From Pseudomonadota bacterium (GTDB lineage Bacteria; Pseudomonadota; Gammaproteobacteria; Burkholderiales; Ferrovaceae), in the NCBI GenBank assembly GCA_021828745.1, contig JAJZDE010000050.1:1-9391 (forward strand): a stretch of DNA of 9,391 bases, in the 5' to 3' direction. The notes below the pieces were generated by a model, which was not told the origin of the DNA, made no database searches, and saw only the letters and a program-made list of their open reading frames with translations. Every line of letters begins with the position of its first letter. Within the stretch, counting starts at the first letter, position 1. A program made the position numbers and the translations under genes. Below, in pieces: positions 1 through 6,073 of the stretch.

Positions 1-288
1 AACCTGTGCGAGGGTTTGTACTTCGAACTCCGTCCGCACGGCATCGGCGTCTCGCGTATCTGCCCGGGTTTTGTGGCCACGGACATGACTTCGCATGCAG
101 ACCATTTCATGCCCGCCCTGATGCAACCCGACCAGGCTGCCCATGAAATTCTTGCGGGATTGGAACGTGGTGACTTCGAGATTCACTTTCCCAAGCGCTT
201 CACGACGCTGCTCAAGATCGCGCAATGGCTGCCAAGGCGCCTCTATTTTTACCTGCTTGGGCGGGCCATTGCCCGCAGTTCCCGATGA
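1..288 (+). CDS. Short-chain dehydrogenase/reductase, C-terminal fragment (5' cut by window)
   Basis: The reading frame is open from base 1 (Asn-Leu-Cys-Glu-Gly-Leu-Tyr-Phe-Glu-Leu-Arg) to TGA at 286-288, about 95 residues. The segment RPHGIGVSRICPGFVATDM matches the part of classical SDR enzymes just after the catalytic YxxxK helix. It holds the beta-strand and the PG-x-V-x-T-x-M loop that contacts the nicotinamide of NAD(P)H. The catalytic Ser/Tyr/Lys and the Rossmann glycine motif lie upstream of the window. The tail, with a basic hydrophobic stretch (WLPRRLYFYLLG), resembles SDRs that act on lipid-like substrates at the membrane, but the substrate cannot be told. The TTG at 16 is an internal Leu codon, not a start. 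The gene is followed by the nrdJ regulatory region and has no obvious functional link to it. Confidence 0.85.
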   Translation, partial: NLCEGLYFELRPHGIGVSRICPGFVATDMTSHADHFMPALMQPDQAAHEILAGLERGDFEIHFPKRFTTLLKIAQWLPRRLYFYLLGRAIARSSR

Positions 289-296
289 GCGTTTTA

Positions 297-326
297 TTGA
301 CCACCCCATACAAATAGTGGTAACCT
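297..326 (+). promoter_or_regulatory. Possible sigma70 promoter for nrdJa-nrdJb
   Basis: TTGACC at 297-302 matches five of six bases of the -35 consensus. An 18-nt spacer leads to TAACCT (321-326), a poor -10 preceded by TGG, which could act as an extended -10. The leader to the nrdJa ATG would be about 95 nt. The first NrdR-like box (305-320) would lie between the two hexamers, a sensible place for repression. The -10 is weak, so this is a candidate only. Confidence 0.35.
305..320 (+). promoter_or_regulatory. Upstream NrdR box candidate (box 1)
   Basis: The 16-mer CCCATACAAATAGTGG agrees with the NrdR consensus acaCwAtATaTwgtgt at about 11 of 16 positions, mainly in the right half (TAGTGG). 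On its own it would be weak. Its support comes from its partner at 337-352: the two start 32 bp apart, about three helical turns, the usual arrangement of paired NrdR boxes upstream of bacterial ribonucleotide reductase genes. NrdR is a (d)ATP-sensing repressor of nrd operons; its gene is not in this window. Confidence 0.55.
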
Positions 327-336
327 TTCAACCTGA

Positions 337-352
337 CCACTACATCTTGTGG
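337..352 (+). promoter_or_regulatory. Downstream NrdR box candidate (box 2)
   Basis: CCACTACATCTTGTGG is an imperfect palindrome (CCAC...GTGG) matching about 12 of 16 positions of acaCwAtATaTwgtgt, including the C-w-A, A-T and T-w-g-t-g core positions. It is separated from box 1 by 16 nt and lies 75 nt before the nrdJa start. The flanking ACCAC...GTGGT arms could also form a short hairpin in RNA. The phased pair upstream of an nrd gene makes operator function more likely. Confidence 0.65.
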
Positions 353-417
353 TTTTAGAGGTTTTCTGATTTTCCTTATTTTTTTCAGACCCCTACATCG
401 AACTGACTTTTTCCACC

Positions 418-421
418 GAGG
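418..421 (+). promoter_or_regulatory. Ribosome binding site of nrdJa
   Basis: GAGG lies six nucleotides before the ATG at 428 and supports that start. Confidence 0.6.
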
Positions 422-427
422 ATATCC

Positions 428-2566
428 ATGCTGAGCGCAACCAAGTCTCCTTCCCTGTCGCATCCAGAGGTTCCCTTACAAGTCGTTTCCCTGGATATCT
501 GGGATAAAAAGTATCGTCTCAAAAACAAGCAGGGGGAACCGATCGATCAGCAGATCGATGACACTTTCAAGCGTGTCGCCCGAGCCCTGGCCGATACAGA
601 AGAGAACGACGAAAAGCGGGCCTTCTGGTATGACAAATTTCTTTGGGCCTTGCGCCGCGGCGCCATTCCGGCCGGGAGAATCATCTCGAATGCCGGAGCA
701 CTGGAACATAAACCGGCCACCAGCACCATCAACTGCACCGTGTCAGGCATCGTGGAAGACAGCATGAACGGCATTCTGGAAAAGGTTCATGAGGCCGGCC
801 TCACGCTCAAGGCGGGGTGCGGCATCGGTTACGAGTTTTCCACTTTGCGCCCCAAGGGCGCTTTTGTGGCAGGGGCAGGCGCTTATACATCCGGCCCCTT
901 ATCCTTCATGGATATCTACGACAAAATGTGTTTCACCGTGTCCTCTGCGGGAGGACGAAGAGGCGCCCAAATGGCGACCTTCGACATCTCCCACCCGGAT
1001 GTGCCGGATTTCATCAAGGCCAAACGTGAGGCGGGACGGTTGCGTCAATTCAACCTGTCCTGTCTCATTACACGCGAATTCATGGAAGCGGTGAAAAACG
1101 ATCAGAACTGGCCCCTGGCTTTCCCGATCAGCCAGAGCGAGGCCGATTCCCTCGATGTTGCCTCCAATGCCGAGATCGTATGGCGCGACTGGCCCAGTCA
1201 CGAAAAAAAATATGTGGAGCGGGCCGATGGCAAGATCGCCTGCCGGATCTACAAGACGCTCAAGGCTCGCCGTCTGTGGGATGTCATCATGTCTTCCACC
1301 TATGATTATGCCGAACCCGGCTTCATCCTCATCGACCGGGTCAATGAAATGAACAATAACTGGTGGTGCGAAAACATCCGCGCCACCAACCCCTGCGGGG
1401 AACAGCCCCTGCCTCCCTACGGCGCGTGCCTGCTGGGATCCATCAACCTGACACAGTTCGTCCGTTGCCCCTTTACCGAACAGGCTCACTTCGATTGGAC
1501 AGAATATCGGGAAGTCGTGCGCATCTTCACCCGAATGCTCGATAATGTGGTCGACATCAATGGCCTGCCGTTGCCTCAGCAACGCGAGGAAATCATCCGA
1601 AAGCGTCGGCATGGCATGGGTTATCTGGGGTTGGGCTCGACCCTCACCTTGCTGCAAATGAATTATGGATCCCCGGAATCCCTGGCCTTCACCGAAGAAG
1701 TAACCCGCGTCATGGCTGAGGAAGGCTGGGAGGTCGGACTGGAACTGGCTTCAGAAAAGGGGCCGGCCCCCATCATGGAAGAAACATTCGTCATCACCTC
1801 TGCACTGCTCGCGCAACGGCCTGAAATGGCCCGGGACGGCCTGAAAGTGGGGGACAGCGTGCCAGGAAAGGTTTTGCTGGGACGCTATAGCCGTTACTTC
1901 CAGCAGTTTCCCGAAACCCTGCGCGAACGCATTGCCACCCAAGGGGTCCGTTTTACCCATCACACTTCCATTGCCCCTACGGGAACCATCTCACTCTCGC
2001 TGGGAAACAACGCCAGCAACGGAATCGAGCCTTCCTTTGCCCACCATTACAGCCGCAATGTCATTCGGGAAGGAAAGAAATCCAAGGAAAAGGTGGATGT
2101 GTTTTCCTACGAATTGCTGGCCTACCGCTCTCTCGTCAACCCCAAGGCCATGCCCTACGCCCAGGATGAGGATACCCGTCTGCCCGACTATTTCGTCGAT
2201 TCCTCCGTCATCTCGGCCCGCGCTCATGTGGACATCCAGGCCGCTGCCCAGAAATGGATCGACAGTTCCATCTCCAAGACCATCAACGTACCGACGGATT
2301 ATCCCTATGACGAATTCAAGGATATCTATTTTTATGCCTATGAAAAGGGCTTGAAGGGATGCACGACCTTCCGCTTCAACCCCGAGGCCTTCCAGGGGGT
2401 ACTGGTCACGGAAAAGGATCTGGAAAACACCACCTACCGTTTCACCCTGGAGGATGGCAGCACCCTCGAAGCCAAAGGCAACGAAACCATCGAGTACGAT
2501 GGTGAATTGCACAGTGCCGCCAACCTGTATGATGCCCTGAAGGAAGGGTACTACGGCAAGTTCTGA
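428..2566 (+). CDS. nrdJa: Adenosylcobalamin-dependent (class II) ribonucleotide reductase, catalytic subunit NrdJa
   Basis: This 712-residue protein is the catalytic chain of a B12-dependent ribonucleotide reductase, which reduces ribonucleotides to deoxyribonucleotides in the cytoplasm with or without oxygen. Visible landmarks are Cys103 in INCTVSG, the first cysteine of the active-site redox pair; GCGIG at 130-134; the catalytic N-x-C-x-E motif with Asn321, thiyl-radical Cys323 and Glu325; and Cys334 in GACLLGSINL, the second redox cysteine. The phosphate-binding PTGTIS (517-522) and the NGIEPSF segment (531-537) follow. The protein ends with the AANLYDALKEGYYGKF tail typical of NrdJa. It has no N-terminal ATP-cone of normal length and lacks the C-terminal cysteines that reload the active site; these sit in the next gene. 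The ATG at 428 is preceded by GAGG. No cobalamin riboswitch is seen; paired NrdR-like boxes suggest NrdR control. Confidence 0.96.
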   Translation: MLSATKSPSLSHPEVPLQVVSLDIWDKKYRLKNKQGEPIDQQIDDTFKRVARALADTEENDEKRAFWYDKFLWALRRGAIPAGRIISNAGALEHKPATSTINCTVSGIVEDSMNGILEKVHEAGLTLKAGCGIGYEFSTLRPKGAFVAGAGAYTSGPLSFMDIYDKMCFTVSSAGGRRGAQMATFDISHPDVPDFIKAKREAGRLRQFNLSCLITREFMEAVKNDQNWPLAFPISQSEADSLDVASNAEIVWRDWPSHEKKYVERADGKIACRIYKTLKARRLWDVIMSSTYDYAEPGFILIDRVNEMNNNWWCENIRATNPCGEQPLPPYGACLLGSINLTQFVRCPFTEQAHFDWTEYREVVRIFTRMLDNVVDINGLPLPQQREEIIRKRRHGMGYLGLGSTLTLLQMNYGSPESLAFTEEVTRVMAEEGWEVGLELASEKGPAPIMEETFVITSALLAQRPEMARDGLKVGDSVPGKVLLGRYSRYFQQFPETLRERIATQGVRFTHHTSIAPTGTISLSLGNNASNGIEPSFAHHYSRNVIREGKKSKEKVDVFSYELLAYRSLVNPKAMPYAQDEDTRLPDYFVDSSVISARAHVDIQAAAQKWIDSSISKTINVPTDYPYDEFKDIYFYAYEKGLKGCTTFRFNPEAFQGVLVTEKDLENTTYRFTLEDGSTLEAKGNETIEYDGELHSAANLYDALKEGYYGKF

Positions 2567-2613
2567 AGAATGGCTCGTTGCCCCCATGTTCACTGCTCAA
2601 GGAAGACCCCATC

Positions 2614-3306
2614 ATGACCCTCAAAATCGACAAGAAAATCGTGGGATATACCGTCGTCACGGAAGAACAGTCCAACCCCCTTTCTGCGCCGGGAAATCCC
2701 CACTCTCTGGCGCCCATCCACCAGTTGGGCGAGCCCCTCTCCCGCCCCGAAAAACTGGTAGGAAATACCTACAAGATCAAGACCCCCGTGACGGATCACG
2801 CGCTCTACATCACCATCAATGATATCGTCATGAACGCTGGCACGCCCCAGGAACATCGCCGTCCTTTTGAAATATTCATCAACTCCAAAAACATGGAGCA
2901 TTTTCAATGGATCGTGGCACTGACCCGCGTGATGTCTGCCGTGTTCCGAAAAGGGGGAGACATCACATTTCTGGTGGAAGAACTGCACAGCGTTTTCGAC
3001 CCCAAGGGGGGATACTTCAAAAAAGGGGGAAAATACATTCCCAGTCTGGTCGCTGAAATTGGAGAAGTACTCAAAGAACACCTGATGGAAATCGGCATGC
3101 TCAGCCGCCCCGAACATGATCCTCAACAGAAGGTCTTTCTGGAGGAAAAACGGCAGGAGTTCGTCAAACGTCACGCCTCGGGCCAACCTCAGGAGACAGG
3201 CTTCCCTGAAGGCGCAGCCCTGTGCGCCAAATGTTCCACCCAGGCCGTGATCAAAATGGATGGATGCCTGACCTGTCTCAACTGCGGGGACAGCAAATGC
3301 AGTTAA
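2614..3306 (+). CDS. nrdJb: Class II ribonucleotide reductase accessory subunit NrdJb (TSCPD domain, cysteine-rich tail)
   Basis: This 230-residue protein begins 47 nt after nrdJa and is the second half of the split class II reductase known from Pseudomonas aeruginosa. A TSCPD-type domain spans roughly residues 80-170 (from RRPFEIFINSKNMEHF through the VEEL...DPKGGYFKKGGKY region). The C-terminus carries six cysteines, Cys204, 207, 218, 221, 224 and 229, in the pattern CxxC-x10-CxxCxxC-x4-C. In the family this tail supplies the swinging thiols that re-reduce the active site and may bind zinc. I chose ATG 2614 because AAGGA (2599-2603) lies 10 nt upstream and the TLKIDKKIVGYTVV start matches the family. 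An in-frame TTG at 2578 would add 12 unlikely residues. Co-transcription with nrdJa is expected. Confidence 0.92.
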   Translation: MTLKIDKKIVGYTVVTEEQSNPLSAPGNPHSLAPIHQLGEPLSRPEKLVGNTYKIKTPVTDHALYITINDIVMNAGTPQEHRRPFEIFINSKNMEHFQWIVALTRVMSAVFRKGGDITFLVEELHSVFDPKGGYFKKGGKYIPSLVAEIGEVLKEHLMEIGMLSRPEHDPQQKVFLEEKRQEFVKRHASGQPQETGFPEGAALCAKCSTQAVIKMDGCLTCLNCGDSKCS

Positions 3307-3343
3307 CGGAGTGACTGAAGGCCGGCATGGAGTGGCAAGGTTG

Positions 3344-3349
3344 TATACT
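3344..3349 (+). promoter_or_regulatory. Possible -10 element for the LysR-type gene
   Basis: TATACT matches five of six bases of the -10 consensus and lies 30 nt before the LysR start in a 73-nt gap. No good -35 is visible at the right distance (GCCGGC at 3321), so an activator or a leaderless-like short transcript would be needed. The regulator itself may bind here, as LysR proteins often do, but no clear T-N11-A palindrome was found. Confidence 0.35.
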
Positions 3350-3379
3350 GTTCGCTGATCGTCGTCTTTTATCCCTTTG

Positions 3380-4270
3380 ATGAGAAAACTCCCTTCGCTT
3401 CATGCAGTCCGAATTTTCGAGGCCTGTGCCCGGGTTCTGAACTTTTCTCTGGCGGCACGTGAATTATGTCTGACCCATAGTGCGGTCAGCCATCAGATCC
3501 GTCAGTTGGAGGATTGGATCGGCCAACCGCTCTTCACCCGCCATGCGGCAGGCGTTCAACTGACCCCCGCAGGACAGACTCTGCAACGGGCCGCTACCGA
3601 GGCCCTGTCTGCACTGGAAGAAGCCTGTCACCAGTTACTGGCCTCCCCCCCGGGGCAAACCCTGACCCTGGCCGCACCAGGGGGGTTCATGGCGCTCTGG
3701 CTGATCCAGCGCCTGGAAAACTTTGAACAGCAACACCCTCATATCCGTCTGCAATTACAAACCCAGGGAACTTTCAACGATCTGGTCACGGATCGCATCG
3801 ATGCCCTGGTGGTCAGCGGCTGCCCCCCCTGGCCTCACGGCGTCCAGGGACAGACGCTCTTTTCCGACCGCGCCGGCCCCGTCTGCGCCCCGGACTGGAC
3901 CCCCCTCCCCCACAGGGCCGCTGACCTTTCTGGCCAACCCTTGCTCTACACCCTGTCCCGTCGTAACGCCTGGACCGACTGGGCAGAACTCAACGGACTG
4001 GAAAACCCACGCCTGCACCTGGTCCGTCACTTCGACAACTTACAACTGATGCTGGAAGCAGCCGTGGCAAAACTGGGCATCGCCATCGCACCGGAACGTC
4101 TGGCCCGCAGGGAACTCAATCAGGGTCGCCTGGTCGCACCACTGGGTTTTGTTCAAGGTCCTTCGGAGTTTGCCCTATGCCTTCCCAGTCACCGCGCAGA
4201 CGACCCTCTGCTGGCGGCCCTGTGCCAGTGGATGGTCGCCCAGGCCCAAACAGAATCCCCGCTGCCATGA
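3380..4270 (+). CDS. LysR-type transcriptional regulator, GcvA-like
   Basis: This 296-residue protein has the length and layout of LysR regulators. An N-terminal winged helix-turn-helix spans about residues 5-64, with the signature FSLAARELCLTHSAVSHQIR (22-41) and LEDWIGQPLFTRHAAGVQLTP behind it. A periplasmic-binding-protein-like effector domain spans about 92-290. The opening LPSLHAVRIFEACAR and the FMALWLIQRLENF segment resemble the GcvA subgroup, whose members control glycine cleavage, beta-lactamase and other genes; the effector here is unknown. The start is ATG 3380; a TTG directly before it (3377) is an alternative. No clear Shine-Dalgarno is present. The downstream genes lie 40 nt away on the same strand, so they may be co-transcribed targets, but LysR targets are more often divergent. 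Confidence 0.92.
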   Translation: MRKLPSLHAVRIFEACARVLNFSLAARELCLTHSAVSHQIRQLEDWIGQPLFTRHAAGVQLTPAGQTLQRAATEALSALEEACHQLLASPPGQTLTLAAPGGFMALWLIQRLENFEQQHPHIRLQLQTQGTFNDLVTDRIDALVVSGCPPWPHGVQGQTLFSDRAGPVCAPDWTPLPHRAADLSGQPLLYTLSRRNAWTDWAELNGLENPRLHLVRHFDNLQLMLEAAVAKLGIAIAPERLARRELNQGRLVAPLGFVQGPSEFALCLPSHRADDPLLAALCQWMVAQAQTESPLP

Positions 4271-4310
4271 TCTTTTTTGCCACCGTTTTTTTCCCCGAGA
4301 CCCGGTCCTC

Positions 4311-4694
4311 ATGCTAACGCCCTTTGTCCTGGCCTGTCTCAGTTATGCACTCATGCTGGTGGCCTTTTACAATCCCCGCAAACGCGGTTTCCACATGCCG
4401 GTCATGCTCGCCACCATCCTGTTCGACGTTGCCATGCCCGTATTCCTGTACACCCATCGTCATTGGTGGCACCGTTTGATCGAACAGGAGGATCTTTACT
4501 CTTTTGGCATCTGGATGCATTTCGGACTACTCATCACGCTCTATGCGCTGGAAGCCGCCCAAATCTGGAGCGCCCGAAAAATTCTGGCAGGAGACCCCTC
4601 GGCCAGGGCAACGCACCACCATCAGGCCCGCGCCCTCCTGATGGTACGCGCTTTGGTATTGATCACCGGGGGCATTCTGGCCGACCCCACTTGA
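4311..4694 (+). CDS. Small four-helix membrane protein, DUF420-like, function unknown
   Basis: This 127-residue hydrophobic protein has four likely transmembrane helices at about residues 3-20, 28-48, 65-86 and 106-124. Histidines cluster near the helix ends (His28, 49, 51, 54, 70 and 102-104). The spacing of His/Arg residues and the final R-x8-TGG segment weakly recall DUF420 proteins, a family linked to haem-copper oxidase genes, so a metal or haem role is possible but unproven. I chose ATG 4311, just before the first helix and with GAGA at 4297-4300. The frame stays open upstream to 4149, but that part overlaps the LysR gene and looks non-coding (Cys/Arg/Pro-rich). It ends 4 nt before the next gene, so the two are very probably co-translated. 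Confidence 0.7.
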   Translation: MLTPFVLACLSYALMLVAFYNPRKRGFHMPVMLATILFDVAMPVFLYTHRHWWHRLIEQEDLYSFGIWMHFGLLITLYALEAAQIWSARKILAGDPSARATHHHQARALLMVRALVLITGGILADPT

Positions 4695-4698
4695 AATC

Positions 4699-5529
4699 AT
4701 GCCCCATTTTTCCGCCAATTTGAACTGGCTCTATTCTGAAGTCCCTTTCCCCAATCGTGCCGCTCAAGCGGCCGCCGATGGTTTCAGCGCCGTCGAATGC
4801 CTGTTCCCGTATCAGGAACTGTCTGCACGGGAATTTCATGTTCAACTCACAGATCAGGCACTGGATCTGGTGTTGTTCAACACCCCGCCCGGAAATTGGG
4901 CCAAGGGTGAGCGCGGGCTGGCCATTCATGAAGAAAAACAGGCGGAGTTTCGTCAGAGTTTCCTTGAAGTGGCCCTGCCTTATGCGCTTGTCACCCATTG
5001 TCCCCGTCTGCATGTCATGGCAGGGGTCATGGGACCCGACGACTCCCCCCAACGCCTGCAGGACACCTTTCTGGAGAATCTGGCCTGGGCTTGTCGCCAG
5101 GCCGCCGTTCACCATCTGGGTCTGGTCATAGAACCCATCAACCCCATGGACATGCCCAACTATTTTCTGACCCACCAAGCCCAGGCCCACGCCTTGGTCC
5201 AGACCCTCGATGCCGCCAATCTGGGGGTCCAGATGGACCTTTACCACTGCCATCGCGTGGAGGGCCAGGTCACCCAGGAGGTGCTTCACTGGGTCCCCTC
5301 AGGACGGGTACATCACATGCAGATAGCCGGCTTCCCCGGACGCCATGAGCCGATCGGCGGAGACATCGATTATCCCTCTCTGTTCGCCCTACTCGATACC
5401 CTGGGCTACGAGGGCCATGTCGGCTGCGAATATCAGCCTACCACCACCACGCGAGCAGGACTTTTGCAGTGGTGGCCCGATCAAAGGAAGATCCTTCATG
5501 GCGCACGAAAAAATCAAACGACTATTTGA
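4699..5529 (+). CDS. hyi: Hydroxypyruvate isomerase-like TIM-barrel enzyme
   Basis: This 276-residue xylose-isomerase-like TIM-barrel protein has the hallmarks of the Hyi/OtnI family: FSANLNWLYSEVPF at 4-17, ECLFPY at 33-38, FNTPPGNWAKGERGLA at 60-75, IEPINPMDMPNYFL at 144-157, QMDLYH at 178-183, HHMQIAGFPGRHEP at 205-218 and GCEYQP at 242-247. Glu145 and Glu244 are the expected acid/base and metal pair, with Asp180 and His206 completing the divalent-metal site. The known reaction is interconversion of hydroxypyruvate and tartronate semialdehyde (glyoxylate/glycerate metabolism); relatives isomerise 2-oxo-tetronates. No glyoxylate carboligase or tartronate semialdehyde reductase is nearby, so the substrate is open. 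The length is slightly above the usual ~258 owing to a C-terminal tail, whose last ten codons overlap the next gene. Confidence 0.9.
   Translation: MPHFSANLNWLYSEVPFPNRAAQAAADGFSAVECLFPYQELSAREFHVQLTDQALDLVLFNTPPGNWAKGERGLAIHEEKQAEFRQSFLEVALPYALVTHCPRLHVMAGVMGPDDSPQRLQDTFLENLAWACRQAAVHHLGLVIEPINPMDMPNYFLTHQAQAHALVQTLDAANLGVQMDLYHCHRVEGQVTQEVLHWVPSGRVHHMQIAGFPGRHEPIGGDIDYPSLFALLDTLGYEGHVGCEYQPTTTTRAGLLQWWPDQRKILHGARKNQTTI
5485..5488 (+). promoter_or_regulatory. Internal ribosome binding site of the sugar transferase
   Basis: AGGA within AAAGGAAG lies inside the end of hyi, nine nucleotides before ATG 5498. It fixes the transferase start inside hyi and rules out the longer in-frame upstream extension. 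Confidence 0.6.
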
Positions 5530-6073
5530 CCTGCTCACAGGCTTTGGTGTGCTTGTAGGGTTATCGCCCGTACTATTGATCACAGCCCTGCTGGTGCGCC
5601 TGACCTCACCGGGACCGATCCTGTACTGGTCACAACGGGTGGGCAGGAACAACCAGTTATTTTCCATGCCGAAATTTCGCACCATGCGCGTGGGCACGCC
5701 TGCCGTGGCCACTCATCTCCTGCAGGACCCGGATCGGTATCTGACCCCGGTGGGCTCGCTGCTGCGCAAAACCAGCCTGGATGAACTCCCCCAACTGTGG
5801 AGCATTCTCACGGGTGACATGAGTTTTGTGGGGCCTCGTCCAGCGCTGTTCAACCAACAGGATCTGATCGAGCAGCGCACTGCCTGTGGGGTCCATGTCC
5901 TGGTCCCCGGGCTGACCGGCTGGGCACAGATCAACGGACGCGACGAAATTCCCATTCCCAAAAAAGTGGCTCTGGATGCCTACTACCTTTCCCACCGATC
6001 CCTGGGACTGGATATGCTCATCCTGTGGCGCACCGCCCTGCAAGTCCTGCGCCGCGAAGGGATCACTCACTGA
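5498..6073 (+). CDS. Monotopic undecaprenyl-phosphate sugar-1-phosphate transferase (PglC-like)
   Basis: This 191-residue bacterial sugar transferase would move a sugar phosphate from a UDP-sugar to undecaprenyl phosphate at the inner membrane, the first step of a surface or exported glycan. It is the short form, with the catalytic core and no WbaP-like four-helix N-terminus. One N-terminal hydrophobic segment (about 10-34) contains Ser23-Pro24, the kink of the reentrant membrane helix known in PglC. KFRTM (59-63), the catalytic dyad Asp95-Glu96 in KTSLDELPQL, VGPRPAL (111-117) and PGLTGWAQINGRDE (137-150) are all intact. The donor sugar cannot be decided. ATG 5498 has an internal SD. The gene overlaps hyi by 32 nt and the convergent manC by 7 nt. 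It lacks epimerase or glycosyltransferase neighbours, unlike most glycan loci. Confidence 0.93.
   Translation: MAHEKIKRLFDLLTGFGVLVGLSPVLLITALLVRLTSPGPILYWSQRVGRNNQLFSMPKFRTMRVGTPAVATHLLQDPDRYLTPVGSLLRKTSLDELPQLWSILTGDMSFVGPRPALFNQQDLIEQRTACGVHVLVPGLTGWAQINGRDEIPIPKKVALDAYYLSHRSLGLDMLILWRTALQVLRREGITH

Noticed and set aside
261..276. GCGGGC-CATT-GCCCGC hairpin
   Set aside because: It is a perfect 6-bp stem but lies inside the dehydrogenase coding sequence and has no T-tract directly after it.
336..357. Rho-independent terminator for the dehydrogenase gene (ACCAC...GTGGT followed by TTTT)
   Set aside because: The stem is only 5 bp and A/T-interrupted, and it coincides with NrdR box 2, whose partner lies 32 bp upstream.
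289..427. Cobalamin riboswitch upstream of nrdJa
   Set aside because: The 139-nt gap is too short for a full B12 riboswitch and has no recognisable B12 box; the symmetry seen is explained better by NrdR boxes.
899..1657. Long minus-strand ORF of 252 codons inside nrdJa
   Set aside because: It is antisense to a well-matched conserved gene, with no family resemblance; a codon-bias shadow.
2590..3186. Minus-strand ORF of 198 codons inside nrdJb
   Set aside because: Shadow of the conserved plus-strand gene.
4149..4310. Upstream extension of the small membrane protein
   Set aside because: It overlaps the LysR gene in another frame and its composition is unlike a protein domain; ATG 4311 directly precedes the first membrane helix.
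4271..4310. T-runs after the LysR gene as a terminator
   Set aside because: The T-tracts are not preceded by a G/C-rich stem, so no intrinsic terminator is supported.
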